Shown here in pieces: positions 26,716 to 35,768 of a DNA stretch of 64,000 nucleotides. Source of the stretch: Acidobacteriota bacterium (GTDB taxonomy: Bacteria; Acidobacteriota; Terriglobia; Terriglobales; Acidobacteriaceae); the NCBI GenBank assembly GCA_013289765.1, contig JABCZI010000003.1:310001-374000 (forward strand). The letters are read 5' to 3'. The notes under the pieces are model-generated. The model ran no database searches. It saw only the letters and a list, made by a program, of their open reading frames with translations, and was not told the origin of the DNA. Position numbers and translations under genes: made by a program. Each line of letters starts with the position of its first letter. The stretch's first letter is position 1.

Positions 26716-29049
26716 ATGCGGATTCTGACTCGCTACATTTTGCGGGAAGTGGCCTCGCACGCCGTCATCGGCGCGGCGATCTTCACGTTTGTACTGTTTA
26801 CCCGCGATCTGGGGCGCATTCTCGAACTCGTGGTCCGCGCCAGCGCGCCGCTGCCCAGCGTAGCCGAGATTTTTCTGTACACGGTGCCGCTCGCGCTCAC
26901 TTATACAATTCCGATGAGCGTTCTGGTGGGCATTCTTATCGGCCTTAGCCGGCTCGCCGCCGACAGTGAGATCACCGCCATGCGCGCCAGTGGCATGGGA
27001 GTTTGGGACTTTGGGCGTGTCCTTGCAATTTTCGTCGCGGCCGCCTGGGGACTGGCTCTGGTGAATGGGCTCTACCTTGCCCCATGGTCTCTTGCCTCCC
27101 TCAGCCACTTGGAAGATCAACTCAAGGGCTCACAAGTTTCATTCGAGGTGCAGCCGCGGGTTTTCTATGAGGGGTTTCCTAAGGTCGTGCTCTACGTGCA
27201 GGACGTGCACAGCGCCCAGGGGGCGGCGGTCTGGAAGGGCGTGTTTCTTGCCGATATTTCGGACGCCGCGAATCCCCGCATCACACTGGCGCAGCAAGGC
27301 ATCCTCGTTGCCGAAGGTCAGGATCGTTTACATCTACACCTCACCAACGGTTCCACGCACGAGAGCTATCCTAAAGAAGCAGACAAATACCAGATCTCCA
27401 CCTTTCACGAAACTGATATTCCCATCGAGTTGCCTTCTTCCGAGACCAAGACGGAGGAACAGGCTCCGGTCAAAGCCGTGGGCACCTGGGCATTGCGCGA
27501 CCGCGCCGCCAGCGTCGATGCAGTTTCAGCGCGATGGTATCTCATCGAGTTCCACAGCCGCTTCGCGCTGCCCACGGCGTGTCTTGTACTGGCCATGGTC
27601 GGAATCCCCTTGGGACTTTCGTCCAAAAAATCGGGCAAGTCCGGCGGATTCGTCCTCACCATTGTTCTAGTTTTCGTCTACTACTTCGTTTCGCTGATCG
27701 GAGTTTCGCTCGCTAAACAAGGCCGTCTTAGCCCGGCCTTAGGAGCGTGGCTGGCCAATCTTGTATTCTTTGCCGCAGCCTTATTTTTGCTCTGGCAGGC
27801 GGAGCGTCGACCCTTCGCTCTTGCCGCATTCAGACTGCCTTGGAAGCGCGATCCTCTTCCCGTGACTGCTCCACTGCAAGAGCGCAGGCTCAAGCGCCGG
27901 GACACTGGTAGTGCGTTCGAACGCGCATCCACGCGACGGCGGGTTATCAGCGCCAGTTTCCCCACGCTGATCGACGACTACGTATTGCGGGATTTTTTCG
28001 TTTATCTGGGAATGATCGTTTCCACGTTCCTTGTGCTGTTGCTGGTCTTCACGCTCTTCGAGTTGCTGGGAGACATCCTCCGCAATCAGATACCGGCGCT
28101 CGTGGTAGCGGCATACCTGTTGAACGTGGCTCCGTATTTGCTCTACAGCGTCGCGCCGCTGATTATGCTGCTGGCCGTGCTGATCACTTTCGGTCTGATG
28201 AACCGGTCGAACGAGATCACTGCCATCAAAGCCACCGGCACCAGCATTTATCGCATGGTGGCGCCGGTATTGCTTGCGGCAGCGGTGCTGGCGGCGGGTC
28301 TGTTCTTCGCCGATCAGTTCTATCTTCCTCATACCAACAAACGACAGGAAGCCTTGCACAATCAGATCAAAGGGAAGCCCGCGCAGACCTATCTGCGTCC
28401 CGACCGCCGCTGGATTTTTGGCCAGCATGACGATATTTACTACTACCAGTTCTTCGATCCGGACCGCGATCAGTTCGCCAACCTCACCATTTTTCAACTC
28501 GATCCCGCAAGTTTCGCCATGACTCAACGGCTTCACGCCGAACGCGCCCACTGGGCGGACAGCATGAACCGCTGGATTTACGAACAAGGTTGGCAGCGTG
28601 TTCTGCAGGGCGCCGCGATCGGCAGCTACCACACTTTCGACGTTTCTACTTTCCCCGAACTCAGTGAGTCGCCCTCATACTTCAAGAAGGAAGTAAAACA
28701 ATATTCCGAGATGAACTACGAGGAACTGCGGCGCTACATCCGCGACTTGCAGCAAAGCGGCTTCGACGTGGTTCGCCTGCGAGTGCAGTTAAACAAGAAG
28801 CTCTCCTATCCGCTGATCACGCTGATTATGGCGGTGCTGGCCGTTCCCTTTTCGCTCTCTGCGGCGAAAAAGGGGGCGGTCACGGGGGTAGCGGTTGCGG
28901 TTGGAATCGCTGTGGTATACACGGTGGTGTCGCGTTTATTCGAAGCGATGGGCGACATAAGCCAATTGCCGCCGGCGCTCGCCGCCTGGTCTCCGGACCT
29001 GATATTCGCCCTAGCGGGCGCTTATCTTATTCTGAAAATTCCGACTTAA
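26716..29049 (+). CDS. Fused LptF-LptG lipopolysaccharide-export permease
   Basis: A 777-residue protein with two complete YjgP/YjgQ (LptF/LptG) permease units. The first unit (about 1-390) begins MRILTRYILREV and contains EITAMRASGMGVWDF. The second (about 420-777) begins DDYVLRDFFVYLGM and contains EITAIKATGTSIYRM. Each has the usual arrangement of membrane helices, periplasmic beta-jellyroll, and more helices. They are joined by a basic linker around residues 395-420. In other diderms LptF and LptG are separate subunits working with LptB to pull LPS from the inner membrane. Here one chain may provide both. It lies 92 bp after glgB. Confidence 0.88.
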   Translation: MRILTRYILREVASHAVIGAAIFTFVLFTRDLGRILELVVRASAPLPSVAEIFLYTVPLALTYTIPMSVLVGILIGLSRLAADSEITAMRASGMGVWDFGRVLAIFVAAAWGLALVNGLYLAPWSLASLSHLEDQLKGSQVSFEVQPRVFYEGFPKVVLYVQDVHSAQGAAVWKGVFLADISDAANPRITLAQQGILVAEGQDRLHLHLTNGSTHESYPKEADKYQISTFHETDIPIELPSSETKTEEQAPVKAVGTWALRDRAASVDAVSARWYLIEFHSRFALPTACLVLAMVGIPLGLSSKKSGKSGGFVLTIVLVFVYYFVSLIGVSLAKQGRLSPALGAWLANLVFFAAALFLLWQAERRPFALAAFRLPWKRDPLPVTAPLQERRLKRRDTGSAFERASTRRRVISASFPTLIDDYVLRDFFVYLGMIVSTFLVLLLVFTLFELLGDILRNQIPALVVAAYLLNVAPYLLYSVAPLIMLLAVLITFGLMNRSNEITAIKATGTSIYRMVAPVLLAAAVLAAGLFFADQFYLPHTNKRQEALHNQIKGKPAQTYLRPDRRWIFGQHDDIYYYQFFDPDRDQFANLTIFQLDPASFAMTQRLHAERAHWADSMNRWIYEQGWQRVLQGAAIGSYHTFDVSTFPELSESPSYFKKEVKQYSEMNYEELRRYIRDLQQSGFDVVRLRVQLNKKLSYPLITLIMAVLAVPFSLSAAKKGAVTGVAVAVGIAVVYTVVSRLFEAMGDISQLPPALAAWSPDLIFALAGAYLILKIPT

Positions 29050-29092
29050 CTTCAGGCGTCAGTTTGCATGATCCGGCGATCACGCCGTTAAC

Positions 29093-30460
29093 CTATTTCA
29101 CCGCCACTCCAGAGGGATAATTCAACGTAGTAAACGGCGACTGCAGGGTCAACTGTCCAGTGGCCTGAGTGATAGCGTATTGCGACACGGTCGCGGAATT
29201 GAAGTTGGCCACGAAAATCCAGCTGCCGTCGTTGCGAATTGCAATCGAGTTCGCTCCTGAGTTCGTCGCCACCGGAGTGTTGGCAATTGCGATCAGCGAT
29301 CCGTTGGACGGACTGATTCGATATCCCGAGAGCTGGCTGGACCCCGTATCCACGACGTATACGTACTTCGCAAATGGATCGACTGCAATCGGACCAGGCA
29401 CATCTCCGGCAGGGTACGGTGAACCAGAAACCGCTTGCAGGCTGTAGTCTGCCTGGGGGCAATTCTGCGTAACCACATTGCAGATAGTAAAAGCGCTGAC
29501 GCTGTTGGACGTGGCATTGGCTACATAAACGAATTGACCGCAGCCGTCGACTGCGACGCCAGAAGGAGTGGTGCCGGTCGCAAGTCCTGGCATCGGAGTC
29601 GTAACGGGAACCAGCATTAGCGCGCCAGACGGCAGAACTGAGTAATTCAGCACTACATCATTCGCGGAATCCGTTACGTACAGGTTCTCAGTGGTTGGAG
29701 GAGTGTGTCCCGAACAGGCCGCATACTGCACGGGAAACACGGTCGGTGTAATCGCCAAGGCAGTAGCGTTGGCAGCGCTGCCACTAATTGCGTTGCTTCC
29801 GCTGCCGCTCACCTCGTTCGGAAGAATAAAGGGCGAACCCGCGACTTCGGTCAGGGTGCCATTACTCACAGAAAATACGGAAACCGCGCCCGGCACCGCA
29901 ACCGTTGCAGTCAGCGTTGCGCCGTTGCACTGGTACGGCTGGGTTTGGCCCGTTGTCGAAACGTCCGCCACGAATAGATATTTGCCCGCGGAATCAATGA
30001 CCAAGGCCCCCGGTACGACAGGCGTCGGCGTTACCGCAATCGGTACAGTTTGGCTGTTTGCGGTGACGCACGGAGCATTCACGGTCGGGCTTTCGGGCTG
30101 CAATGGCGGCGATGCTGTACCTGCCGCCAACTTACCGTCGGAGCCAACCTTAAAGCTTACGATTCCGGTGACGCCCGGAAATGTCGCATTCTGATTGACG
30201 ACCACATACGCGAATGTCCCGGCTGGATCGAGAACAACGGCAGTCGGTAACCCCGGTACGGGAGGGCCATTGACGTTGTTGATCTGCGAAACATGTCCAT
30301 TGCTCAGATCCAGGCTGAAAGTCTGCATCACCGGCGAAGCTTGGGTGGGCACGACAACCAAGCCGTTCGAGACAGACTTATATTTGGTGCTGCACGCCAC
30401 CAAAAAACCGATCGCTATCAGTGGTAGAAGCGCCACCATCCAGGGAAACCGTTTCCGCAT
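29093..30460 (-). CDS. Beta-propeller lipoprotein, lactonase/YVTN-like
   Basis: A 455-residue protein with a lipoprotein signal whose lipobox is LVAC (Cys23). Repeated blade motifs occur throughout: PTAVVLDPAGTFAYVVVNQN, PGALVIDSAGKYLFVADVST, SGVAVDGCGQFVYVANATSN, and PGPIAVDPFAKYVYVVDTGS. This is the 7-bladed lactonase / YVTN-repeat fold. Such proteins are common and mostly uncharacterised in acidobacteria. A surface or periplasmic role is likely, but no catalytic activity can be inferred. Confidence 0.8.
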   Translation of the reverse strand: MRKRFPWMVALLPLIAIGFLVACSTKYKSVSNGLVVVPTQASPVMQTFSLDLSNGHVSQINNVNGPPVPGLPTAVVLDPAGTFAYVVVNQNATFPGVTGIVSFKVGSDGKLAAGTASPPLQPESPTVNAPCVTANSQTVPIAVTPTPVVPGALVIDSAGKYLFVADVSTTGQTQPYQCNGATLTATVAVPGAVSVFSVSNGTLTEVAGSPFILPNEVSGSGSNAISGSAANATALAITPTVFPVQYAACSGHTPPTTENLYVTDSANDVVLNYSVLPSGALMLVPVTTPMPGLATGTTPSGVAVDGCGQFVYVANATSNSVSAFTICNVVTQNCPQADYSLQAVSGSPYPAGDVPGPIAVDPFAKYVYVVDTGSSQLSGYRISPSNGSLIAIANTPVATNSGANSIAIRNDGSWIFVANFNSATVSQYAITQATGQLTLQSPFTTLNYPSGVAVK

Positions 30461-30798
30461 TCTTCGCTTATCTCCTGTGAACGTACTGATGCATTCCCCG
30501 GCCGCCCCGAACCGGGCATGGACGCTATCTGAAGGCAGGAATGGCCATCCATTTATGTATCAGGAATGGGCGGGAAGAGCAAACTCGCTATCGAGTTATT
30601 GGAACCATGGGACGGGTGGCGAGTTGCCTGAGGCAGTTGGCGGTGGGCAGCATTCCCTGTCCCGCGGGTAGCAGCGAACGCCTATTTCGAAAATGATTTT
30701 ACAAAGGAAAGAAGCCGCGCTACGAAATCAAACAAGCAATATGGGCTCTATCTGAGAAGCGTTCACTTTATCCAAGGAATTCAGCGCCTTCGGTATGT
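30461..30798. other. Intergenic stretch, no gene seen
   Basis: 338 bases between the start of the propeller lipoprotein gene and the 3' end of the kinase gene. It must contain the lipoprotein promoter. I see no reading frame with coding character and no clear terminator hairpin. Confidence 0.4.
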
Positions 30799-32214
30799 TC
30801 ACTGACCACTGCTTACTGGAACGGTTTCCATAGCTTGCTCGGCGCTAAAAGTCGCTGGCAGCAGAGGCAGGTGGATCTCAACCATCAGTCCGCCTTCAGC
30901 GCGATTTTTAGCTTCCACCCGGCCGCCGTGGAAGCGCACGGCGCGTTCGGTAATGGCGAGTCCGAGCCCCACGCCCCCCGTCTGCCGGCCGCGAGCGTCG
31001 TCAAGGCGATAGAAGGGCTGAAACAATTTTTCCAGTGCATCGGGGGGGACACCATCGCCACAGTCGGTTACTCGGACCACAGCCTCGGAGCCGGCGGCAC
31101 TGCTGCGTTTCTCCATATGAATCTCAACCGTCGAGCCCTCGCGCGTGTAACGAATGGCATTGCGCACGACATTTTCGATCGCACTGTGCAGCAGTGACGC
31201 GTCGCCGCGCACGTCCCAGCTTCCGGACGGAATTTCACTGCTTACGTGGCAATGCCTGGCTTGCGCCTCGAACTCCGCATCTTCGGCCACGCTGAGCACC
31301 ACATCTTGCAGCAAAACTGGCGTGGAGGGCGCGCGCTGCTCGCCATCTTCCATGCGCGCCAGAGTCAGTAGCCGGCCAATCAGTTCGTTGAGCCGCCCAG
31401 CTTCGAGTTCGATGCGGTCGAGCATTACCGCGCTCTCTACGTTGGCGCGCTGGCGTGCCAGGCCCAACGCGACATTCAGCCGCGCGAGCGGCGAGCGCAG
31501 TTCGTGCGAAATATCATTAAGCAGTCGAGATTGCGCCTTCACCAGATTTTCCAGCCGTTCCGCCATGGCGTCGAAATCCCGCATCAATCCCGCCACCTCG
31601 TCGCGTCGGCGGATGCTAGGCGCACCGGCTCGGGCCGTAAGATCACCTGCAGCCAACTGACGAGTGGCGGCGCGCAAGCGAACCACCGGCATAGTCAGGA
31701 ACCATGCGAGCAGGTAGCAAACCAGCCCGGAAGAGATAACCGCGATGAACAGGCCAGGGATGGGCAATCCTCGAGGGCCCAAGAAGAGCCTTGGTCCAGG
31801 CGGCGGCGCCAAAATGAGCGTATACCGGTGCAATCCGTCTGACGAGGCACGCGAATCGCGCAGCACCGGCGGAGGAGCGGGGAAAATAAAACCTTCATGC
31901 GGTATTCTCGGCCCCCCGCCTGCCACACGGACGGCCCAATCCGGAGCGCCGCGGTGCGAAATCTCCTCCATGTTTTCGTTGAATAGAAAGGCGCGGACGT
32001 GCTGCGTGCTCTCCAGACTCTGCAGATATTCCCGCAGCCCGAGGCTCCCGCCCTGTTCGTAGGCATTTACCGAATCGTTCAACGCAGTCGCGAGAAGGCC
32101 TTCCCAACTGGAAGTTCGCGGACGGAACGCCAGCGTCGCAAGAATTGCGAGGACAAGAAACAACGCGAATGCCACCCAGAAGGAAAGAAAAATCTTGAGA
32201 AACAGACTCTTCAT
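30799..32214 (-). CDS. CpxA-like envelope-stress sensor histidine kinase
   Basis: A 471-residue inner-membrane kinase. TM1 is at about 8-28, with a periplasmic sensor region of roughly 120 residues that is Pro-rich in its second half. TM2 is at 152-175 and HAMP follows to about 226. The HisKA box has His237 in NDISHELRSPLARLN. The ATPase domain has an NAIRYTREG N-box and GVGLGLAI G-box. It overlaps the response-regulator gene by 4 bp. Together with the divergent Spy-like gene, the arrangement mirrors cpxP/cpxRA of enterobacteria. Confidence 0.9.
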   Translation of the reverse strand: MKSLFLKIFLSFWVAFALFLVLAILATLAFRPRTSSWEGLLATALNDSVNAYEQGGSLGLREYLQSLESTQHVRAFLFNENMEEISHRGAPDWAVRVAGGGPRIPHEGFIFPAPPPVLRDSRASSDGLHRYTLILAPPPGPRLFLGPRGLPIPGLFIAVISSGLVCYLLAWFLTMPVVRLRAATRQLAAGDLTARAGAPSIRRRDEVAGLMRDFDAMAERLENLVKAQSRLLNDISHELRSPLARLNVALGLARQRANVESAVMLDRIELEAGRLNELIGRLLTLARMEDGEQRAPSTPVLLQDVVLSVAEDAEFEAQARHCHVSSEIPSGSWDVRGDASLLHSAIENVVRNAIRYTREGSTVEIHMEKRSSAAGSEAVVRVTDCGDGVPPDALEKLFQPFYRLDDARGRQTGGVGLGLAITERAVRFHGGRVEAKNRAEGGLMVEIHLPLLPATFSAEQAMETVPVSSGQ

Positions 32215-32939
32215 GACGTGCTTTTTACCTTTTCGCCGGCCTTTTCACTGTCGCGTGGCCGCGCGAATATATAGCCGACGCCCCGGATGGTTTTGATGTG
32301 CTCGTCGCTGTCAGTATCCCCAAGCTTCTTGCGAACTTTGCTCACGTGCATGTCGATGCTGCGGTCGAATGGCGAGAACTTGCGGCTGAGCACGGCATTC
32401 ACCAGGCGCTCGCGCGGTACAACGCGACCGGCTTCACGCAGCAGCACTTCCAGCAGATTAAATTCTACCGAAGTAAGGTCGATCAGGCGGCCGTCGCGCC
32501 GCACGCAGCGCGTTGCGGGATCAAGCTCAATCTCGCCAACCCGAACGATATCGGGAGTCGATGGAGCACCCTTGTCGCTGCGGGTTCGGCGCAGTACGGC
32601 ACGAATGCGCGCCACCAGTTCGCGGGGATTGAAAGGCTTTGGCAAATAATCGTCGGCACCGATTTCCAGACCCACGATGCGATCAACATCTTCACCGCGC
32701 GCTGTAAGCAAGAGCACGGGCAAGCGTGAGGTCGCGCGGATTCGGCGCAGCACCTCAAAGCCGTTGATACCTGGCAACATTACATCTAATACCACGAGCA
32801 TATAGCCGCCGCCAGTAGCGCGCTGCAAACCGTTTTCGCCGTCATGCACCGCTTCTACGGCAAAGCCCTCAGCTTGCAGGTATTCGCCCACCAGGGTACA
32901 GAGTTCTACGTCGTCATCGACAATAAGAATGCGTTCCAT
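32211..32939 (-). CDS. CpxR-like OmpR-family response regulator
   Basis: A 242-residue regulator from the ATG at 32939, with an alternative ATG 15 bases upstream. The receiver domain has the acidic pair in LIVDDD, phospho-acceptor Asp52 in VVLDVMLPG, and the conserved Lys in PKPFNPRELV. The winged-helix DNA-binding domain has the RDGRLIDLTSVEFNLLEVLL and SIDMHVSKVRKKLG signatures. It should be phosphorylated by the adjacent kinase and bind the TTGAC-N5-TTTAC boxes between it and the Spy-like gene. Confidence 0.92.
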   Translation of the reverse strand: MERILIVDDDVELCTLVGEYLQAEGFAVEAVHDGENGLQRATGGGYMLVVLDVMLPGINGFEVLRRIRATSRLPVLLLTARGEDVDRIVGLEIGADDYLPKPFNPRELVARIRAVLRRTRSDKGAPSTPDIVRVGEIELDPATRCVRRDGRLIDLTSVEFNLLEVLLREAGRVVPRERLVNAVLSRKFSPFDRSIDMHVSKVRKKLGDTDSDEHIKTIRGVGYIFARPRDSEKAGEKVKSTS

Positions 32940-32980
32940 CTTTACAGCTCTCATTGTGCACCAGAGCGCGAGCGCCAGCG

Positions 32981-33057
32981 GTAAAGAATTGTCAAACCCC
33001 TATTGCTCGCTGGCCTTCAGTTTGACAAAACTTTACTAGGTTTGACCGAGTTTTTAC
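32981..33057. promoter_or_regulatory. Cpx-box-like operators in the divergent regulator / Spy-like promoter region
   Basis: On the minus strand, reading toward the regulator, 32995-32981 is TTGACAATTCTTTAC. On the plus strand, reading toward the Spy-like gene, 33022-33036 is TTGACAAAACTTTAC. They differ at 2 of 15 positions. A further TTGAC (33042) and TTTAC (33053) extend the plus-strand series with 10-11 bp phasing. The reverse complement reads GTAAA-N5-GTCAA, close to the known E. coli CpxR site GTAAA-N5-GTAAA. Function is inferred from the similarity and the position. Confidence 0.75.
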
Positions 33058-33149
33058 CACTTTTCCGGCCGAACCGTGTTCCTATGAGTGTACGGAAAAG
33101 TCCCAGGTTCCGGGAAGGAACCGGTCTTCAAGTTAGGAGTAACAAACTT

Positions 33150-33644
33150 ATGAAATCGATTCGTTTTCGGCTCCTCGTGGCAGCGCTAGCGGTAACCTTA
33201 GGCGCTGCAATTGCCAAATCGCAAACTACGGCTACAACTCCACCTCCGCCGAGGCATGGGCATGAATTCGGCATGGATCACCACATGATGGAGTTCTACG
33301 CCAAGTATCTGGACGTGACCGATGCCCAGAAGGCGCAGATGAAAGACGTACTCCATAAAGAGCACGCGACCATGAAGCCGCTCATGCAGCAGATGCACCT
33401 GCTGGAACAGCAACTTAAGCAGTATGAGGAAGGCACCTATGACGAAGCCAAGGTGCAAGGCCTCGTTGCCCAGCAAGCGCAGACTCTGGTGCAGGTGAAG
33501 GTGCAGGAAACCCGGATTCACAATGAGCTTTTTCAGATGCTCACTCCCGACCAGCAAACTAAGTTGAAGGAGTTCGAGGCCAATCGGGAGGCTCGCAGGC
33601 AACAACATATGCAGAGCACGCCAGCCAGCGTGCCGCAAGAGTAA
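33150..33644 (+). CDS. Spy/CpxP-family periplasmic protein
   Basis: A 164-residue protein, close to E. coli Spy (161) and CpxP (166). It has a signal peptide (RFRLLVAALAVTLGAAIAKS), followed by a His/Pro/Met-rich segment and then an all-helical body. Two LTxxQ-type motifs are present: VTDAQKAQMK around residue 55 and LTPDQQTKLKE around 130. Spy is an ATP-independent chaperone and CpxP is a negative regulator of CpxA. Which role applies here is unknown. It is divergent from the CpxR-like gene and preceded by Cpx-like boxes. Confidence 0.85.
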   Translation: MKSIRFRLLVAALAVTLGAAIAKSQTTATTPPPPRHGHEFGMDHHMMEFYAKYLDVTDAQKAQMKDVLHKEHATMKPLMQQMHLLEQQLKQYEEGTYDEAKVQGLVAQQAQTLVQVKVQETRIHNELFQMLTPDQQTKLKEFEANREARRQQHMQSTPASVPQE

Positions 33645-33657
33645 GACTCTTCTCATC

Positions 33658-33693
33658 GCGGGGCTGATCTCTCCTCAGTCCCGCGCATTTTTT
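33658..33693 (+). terminator. Intrinsic terminator after the Spy-like gene
   Basis: A 10-bp stem (GCGGGGCTGA with TCAGTCCCGC, one G-U pair) and a 7-base loop are followed by GCATTTTTT. It begins 14 bp after the stop codon. Confidence 0.85.
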
Positions 33694-33716
33694 CGCTGTC
33701 TCCCTCGGACGATGAT

Positions 33717-33872
33717 ATGGAAATGACTGAAACAATTATTTTGGACGCAGGATGGCTCTTCTTTGCCGCATGGGCAATGGTTTTGGCCGCGGTCAGCGTA
33801 ATTGCCTTCGGCCGGGAAATACTTGGTATCCACCGCGAGACCGACGTACACGGACAACAGATCAACCACTAA
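33717..33872 (+). CDS. 51-residue single-pass membrane protein
   Basis: A short frame beginning MEMTETIILDAGWLFFAAWA. It has one hydrophobic helix (about residues 12-33) and a charged C-terminal tail of about 18 residues. The ribosome site is weak. It lies just after the terminator of the Spy-like gene and ahead of the ABC exporter, so it would need its own promoter. Composition is that of a genuine small membrane protein, but I recognise no family. Confidence 0.45.
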   Translation: MEMTETIILDAGWLFFAAWAMVLAAVSVIAFGREILGIHRETDVHGQQINH

Positions 33873-33997
33873 GAATAGTAACTTTCACGAAGAACCTCGC
33901 TGTGACCTTGTGTCCTTCGTGATTACCCATTCTAACGTCCGCGCCTCCCTACCGAATCTGCAGCCTGCCTGCTAGAATTTCATCTGCACAAGCCTGC

Positions 33998-35737
33998 ATG
34001 ATTCCCAAGAGTATGCGTCCGCTGCTGCCTTACCTCAAGCGTTATCGCTGGGGATTTGTGGCCGGCGCGTTATGCATCCTGCTGAGCAATGGCGCACAGG
34101 CCGGACTCCCTCGAGTGATCGGCAATGCGGCCCAAAGTCTTTCTAGCGGCGTCACTCGACATAAACTTTTCATCTTCACGCTCCAGGTGCTGGCGCTCGC
34201 TGTGATCCGGGGAATTTTCTTGTTTCTGACGCGCTGGATCGTGATCGGCATCTCGCGCGATGTCGAGTTCGACCTGCGCAACGATCTTTTCGCACACTTG
34301 GAAACTCTTTCCTATTCCTACTATCAGAGAATGCGCACTGGCGACATTATGGCCAGAGTGACCAATGATTTGAATGCGGTGCGGATGCTGATGGGCCCGG
34401 CCATTATGTATTCCGCGAACACGTTGGTATTTACAGCTGCGGCGTTATGGTTCATGGTCCGCACCAGCCCTAAGCTGACCATCTACGCGTTCCTCCCACT
34501 GCCGGTTGTCAGCGTAGTAATTCAATACTTCGGACGCCGCATTCACGAGCGCTTCGAGAGAATCCAGGCGATGTTTTCCGATATTTCGGCTAGAGCTCAG
34601 GAGAATTTTTCCGGCGCTCGGGTGATTCGCGCCTACGTGCAGGAAGAAGCGGAGATTGCCTCCTTCGAAGCGGCGAATCAAGAGTACGTCGCTCGCAGCC
34701 TGAAACTGGTCCGCCTCATGGGAATGCTATGGCCAACCCTGGAGCTCATGCTCGGACTCGCGCTGGTGCTCGTGCTGTGGATCGGAGGCCGCGAGGTCTT
34801 GGCCGGGCGCATGCAGATTGGCGCTTTCACCGCTTTCAACATCTACATGATGCAGCTGACCTTCCCGATTATCGCTCTGGGATGGGTCGTCAATATTTTC
34901 CAGCGAGGGACGGCTTCTCTGGTGCGCCTGAACGAGATCCTGCACGAGCGACCTGAGATCAAGAGTGAGGCTGAGTCAAAAGATTTACCGGTGCAAGGCG
35001 AGATCGAATTCCGCGGACTGAACTTCGAATACGCGGGCAAGCCTGTGCTGCGCGACCTGAACCTTAGAATCCCTGCAGGCAGCAGCATGGCAATCGTAGG
35101 TCCGACAGGGTCAGGGAAAACCACACTGGTCAACCTGATTCCCCGGATTTATGATGCAGCGCCAGGCATGGTTCTTCTGGACGGTCGCCCGATCCGCGAT
35201 TTTTCGCTGGAGTCTTTGCGCAAGAACATCGGCTTTGTCCCGCAAGAGACGTTTCTGTTTAGCGACCGTATCCGCGAAAACATTGCTTTGGGCGTGGAGT
35301 CTGCCACAGACCAGGCCATTCATGACGCAGCCGAAGTGGCCAATATCGCCACGGACATCGAGGGCTTCCCCGACCGCTACCAGACGATGGTTGGAGAGCG
35401 CGGCATTACTCTATCCGGCGGCCAGAAGCAGCGCACAGCCATTGCTCGCGCTCTCATTCGCAATCCACGTATCCTGATTCTTGACGACGCTCTCTCCAGC
35501 GTCGATACCCATACCGAGGATAAAATCCTCAATCACCTGCGCGAAGCGATGCAGGGCCGCACTACCATCTTCATCTCCCATCGCGTTTCCACCGTGCGCA
35601 ATGCCGACCGGATCGCCGTGCTACACGAAGGCCGCATTGTCGAGTCCGGCACGCATGACGAACTTCTCTCCTTGAACGGTTACTATAGCGACCTGTATAA
35701 CAAGCAGTTGCTGGAAGAAGAACTGGCCGAAGTTTAG
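33998..35737 (+). CDS. MsbA/LmrA-type ABC exporter (fused permease-ATPase)
   Basis: A 579-residue half-transporter. The N-terminal 320 residues form a six-helix ABC transmembrane domain. The ATPase domain follows, with Walker A GPTGSGKTT, Q-loop FVPQETFLFSD, signature LSGGQKQR, Walker B ILILDDALSSVD and switch His in FISHR. It should homodimerise in the inner membrane and export a lipid or hydrophobic compound using ATP. MsbA-like lipid A flipping would fit the LPS-export context, but drug or lipid export is equally possible. Confidence 0.88.
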   Translation: MIPKSMRPLLPYLKRYRWGFVAGALCILLSNGAQAGLPRVIGNAAQSLSSGVTRHKLFIFTLQVLALAVIRGIFLFLTRWIVIGISRDVEFDLRNDLFAHLETLSYSYYQRMRTGDIMARVTNDLNAVRMLMGPAIMYSANTLVFTAAALWFMVRTSPKLTIYAFLPLPVVSVVIQYFGRRIHERFERIQAMFSDISARAQENFSGARVIRAYVQEEAEIASFEAANQEYVARSLKLVRLMGMLWPTLELMLGLALVLVLWIGGREVLAGRMQIGAFTAFNIYMMQLTFPIIALGWVVNIFQRGTASLVRLNEILHERPEIKSEAESKDLPVQGEIEFRGLNFEYAGKPVLRDLNLRIPAGSSMAIVGPTGSGKTTLVNLIPRIYDAAPGMVLLDGRPIRDFSLESLRKNIGFVPQETFLFSDRIRENIALGVESATDQAIHDAAEVANIATDIEGFPDRYQTMVGERGITLSGGQKQRTAIARALIRNPRILILDDALSSVDTHTEDKILNHLREAMQGRTTIFISHRVSTVRNADRIAVLHEGRIVESGTHDELLSLNGYYSDLYNKQLLEEELAEV

Positions 35738-35768
35738 GCTCCGCATCCAGCAGGTTCGGCAACCTTCC

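Noticed and set aside
27781-28632. 283-codon minus-strand frame
   Set aside because: Antisense to the LptF-LptG coding sequence. Gln/Arg/His-rich, without a start signal.
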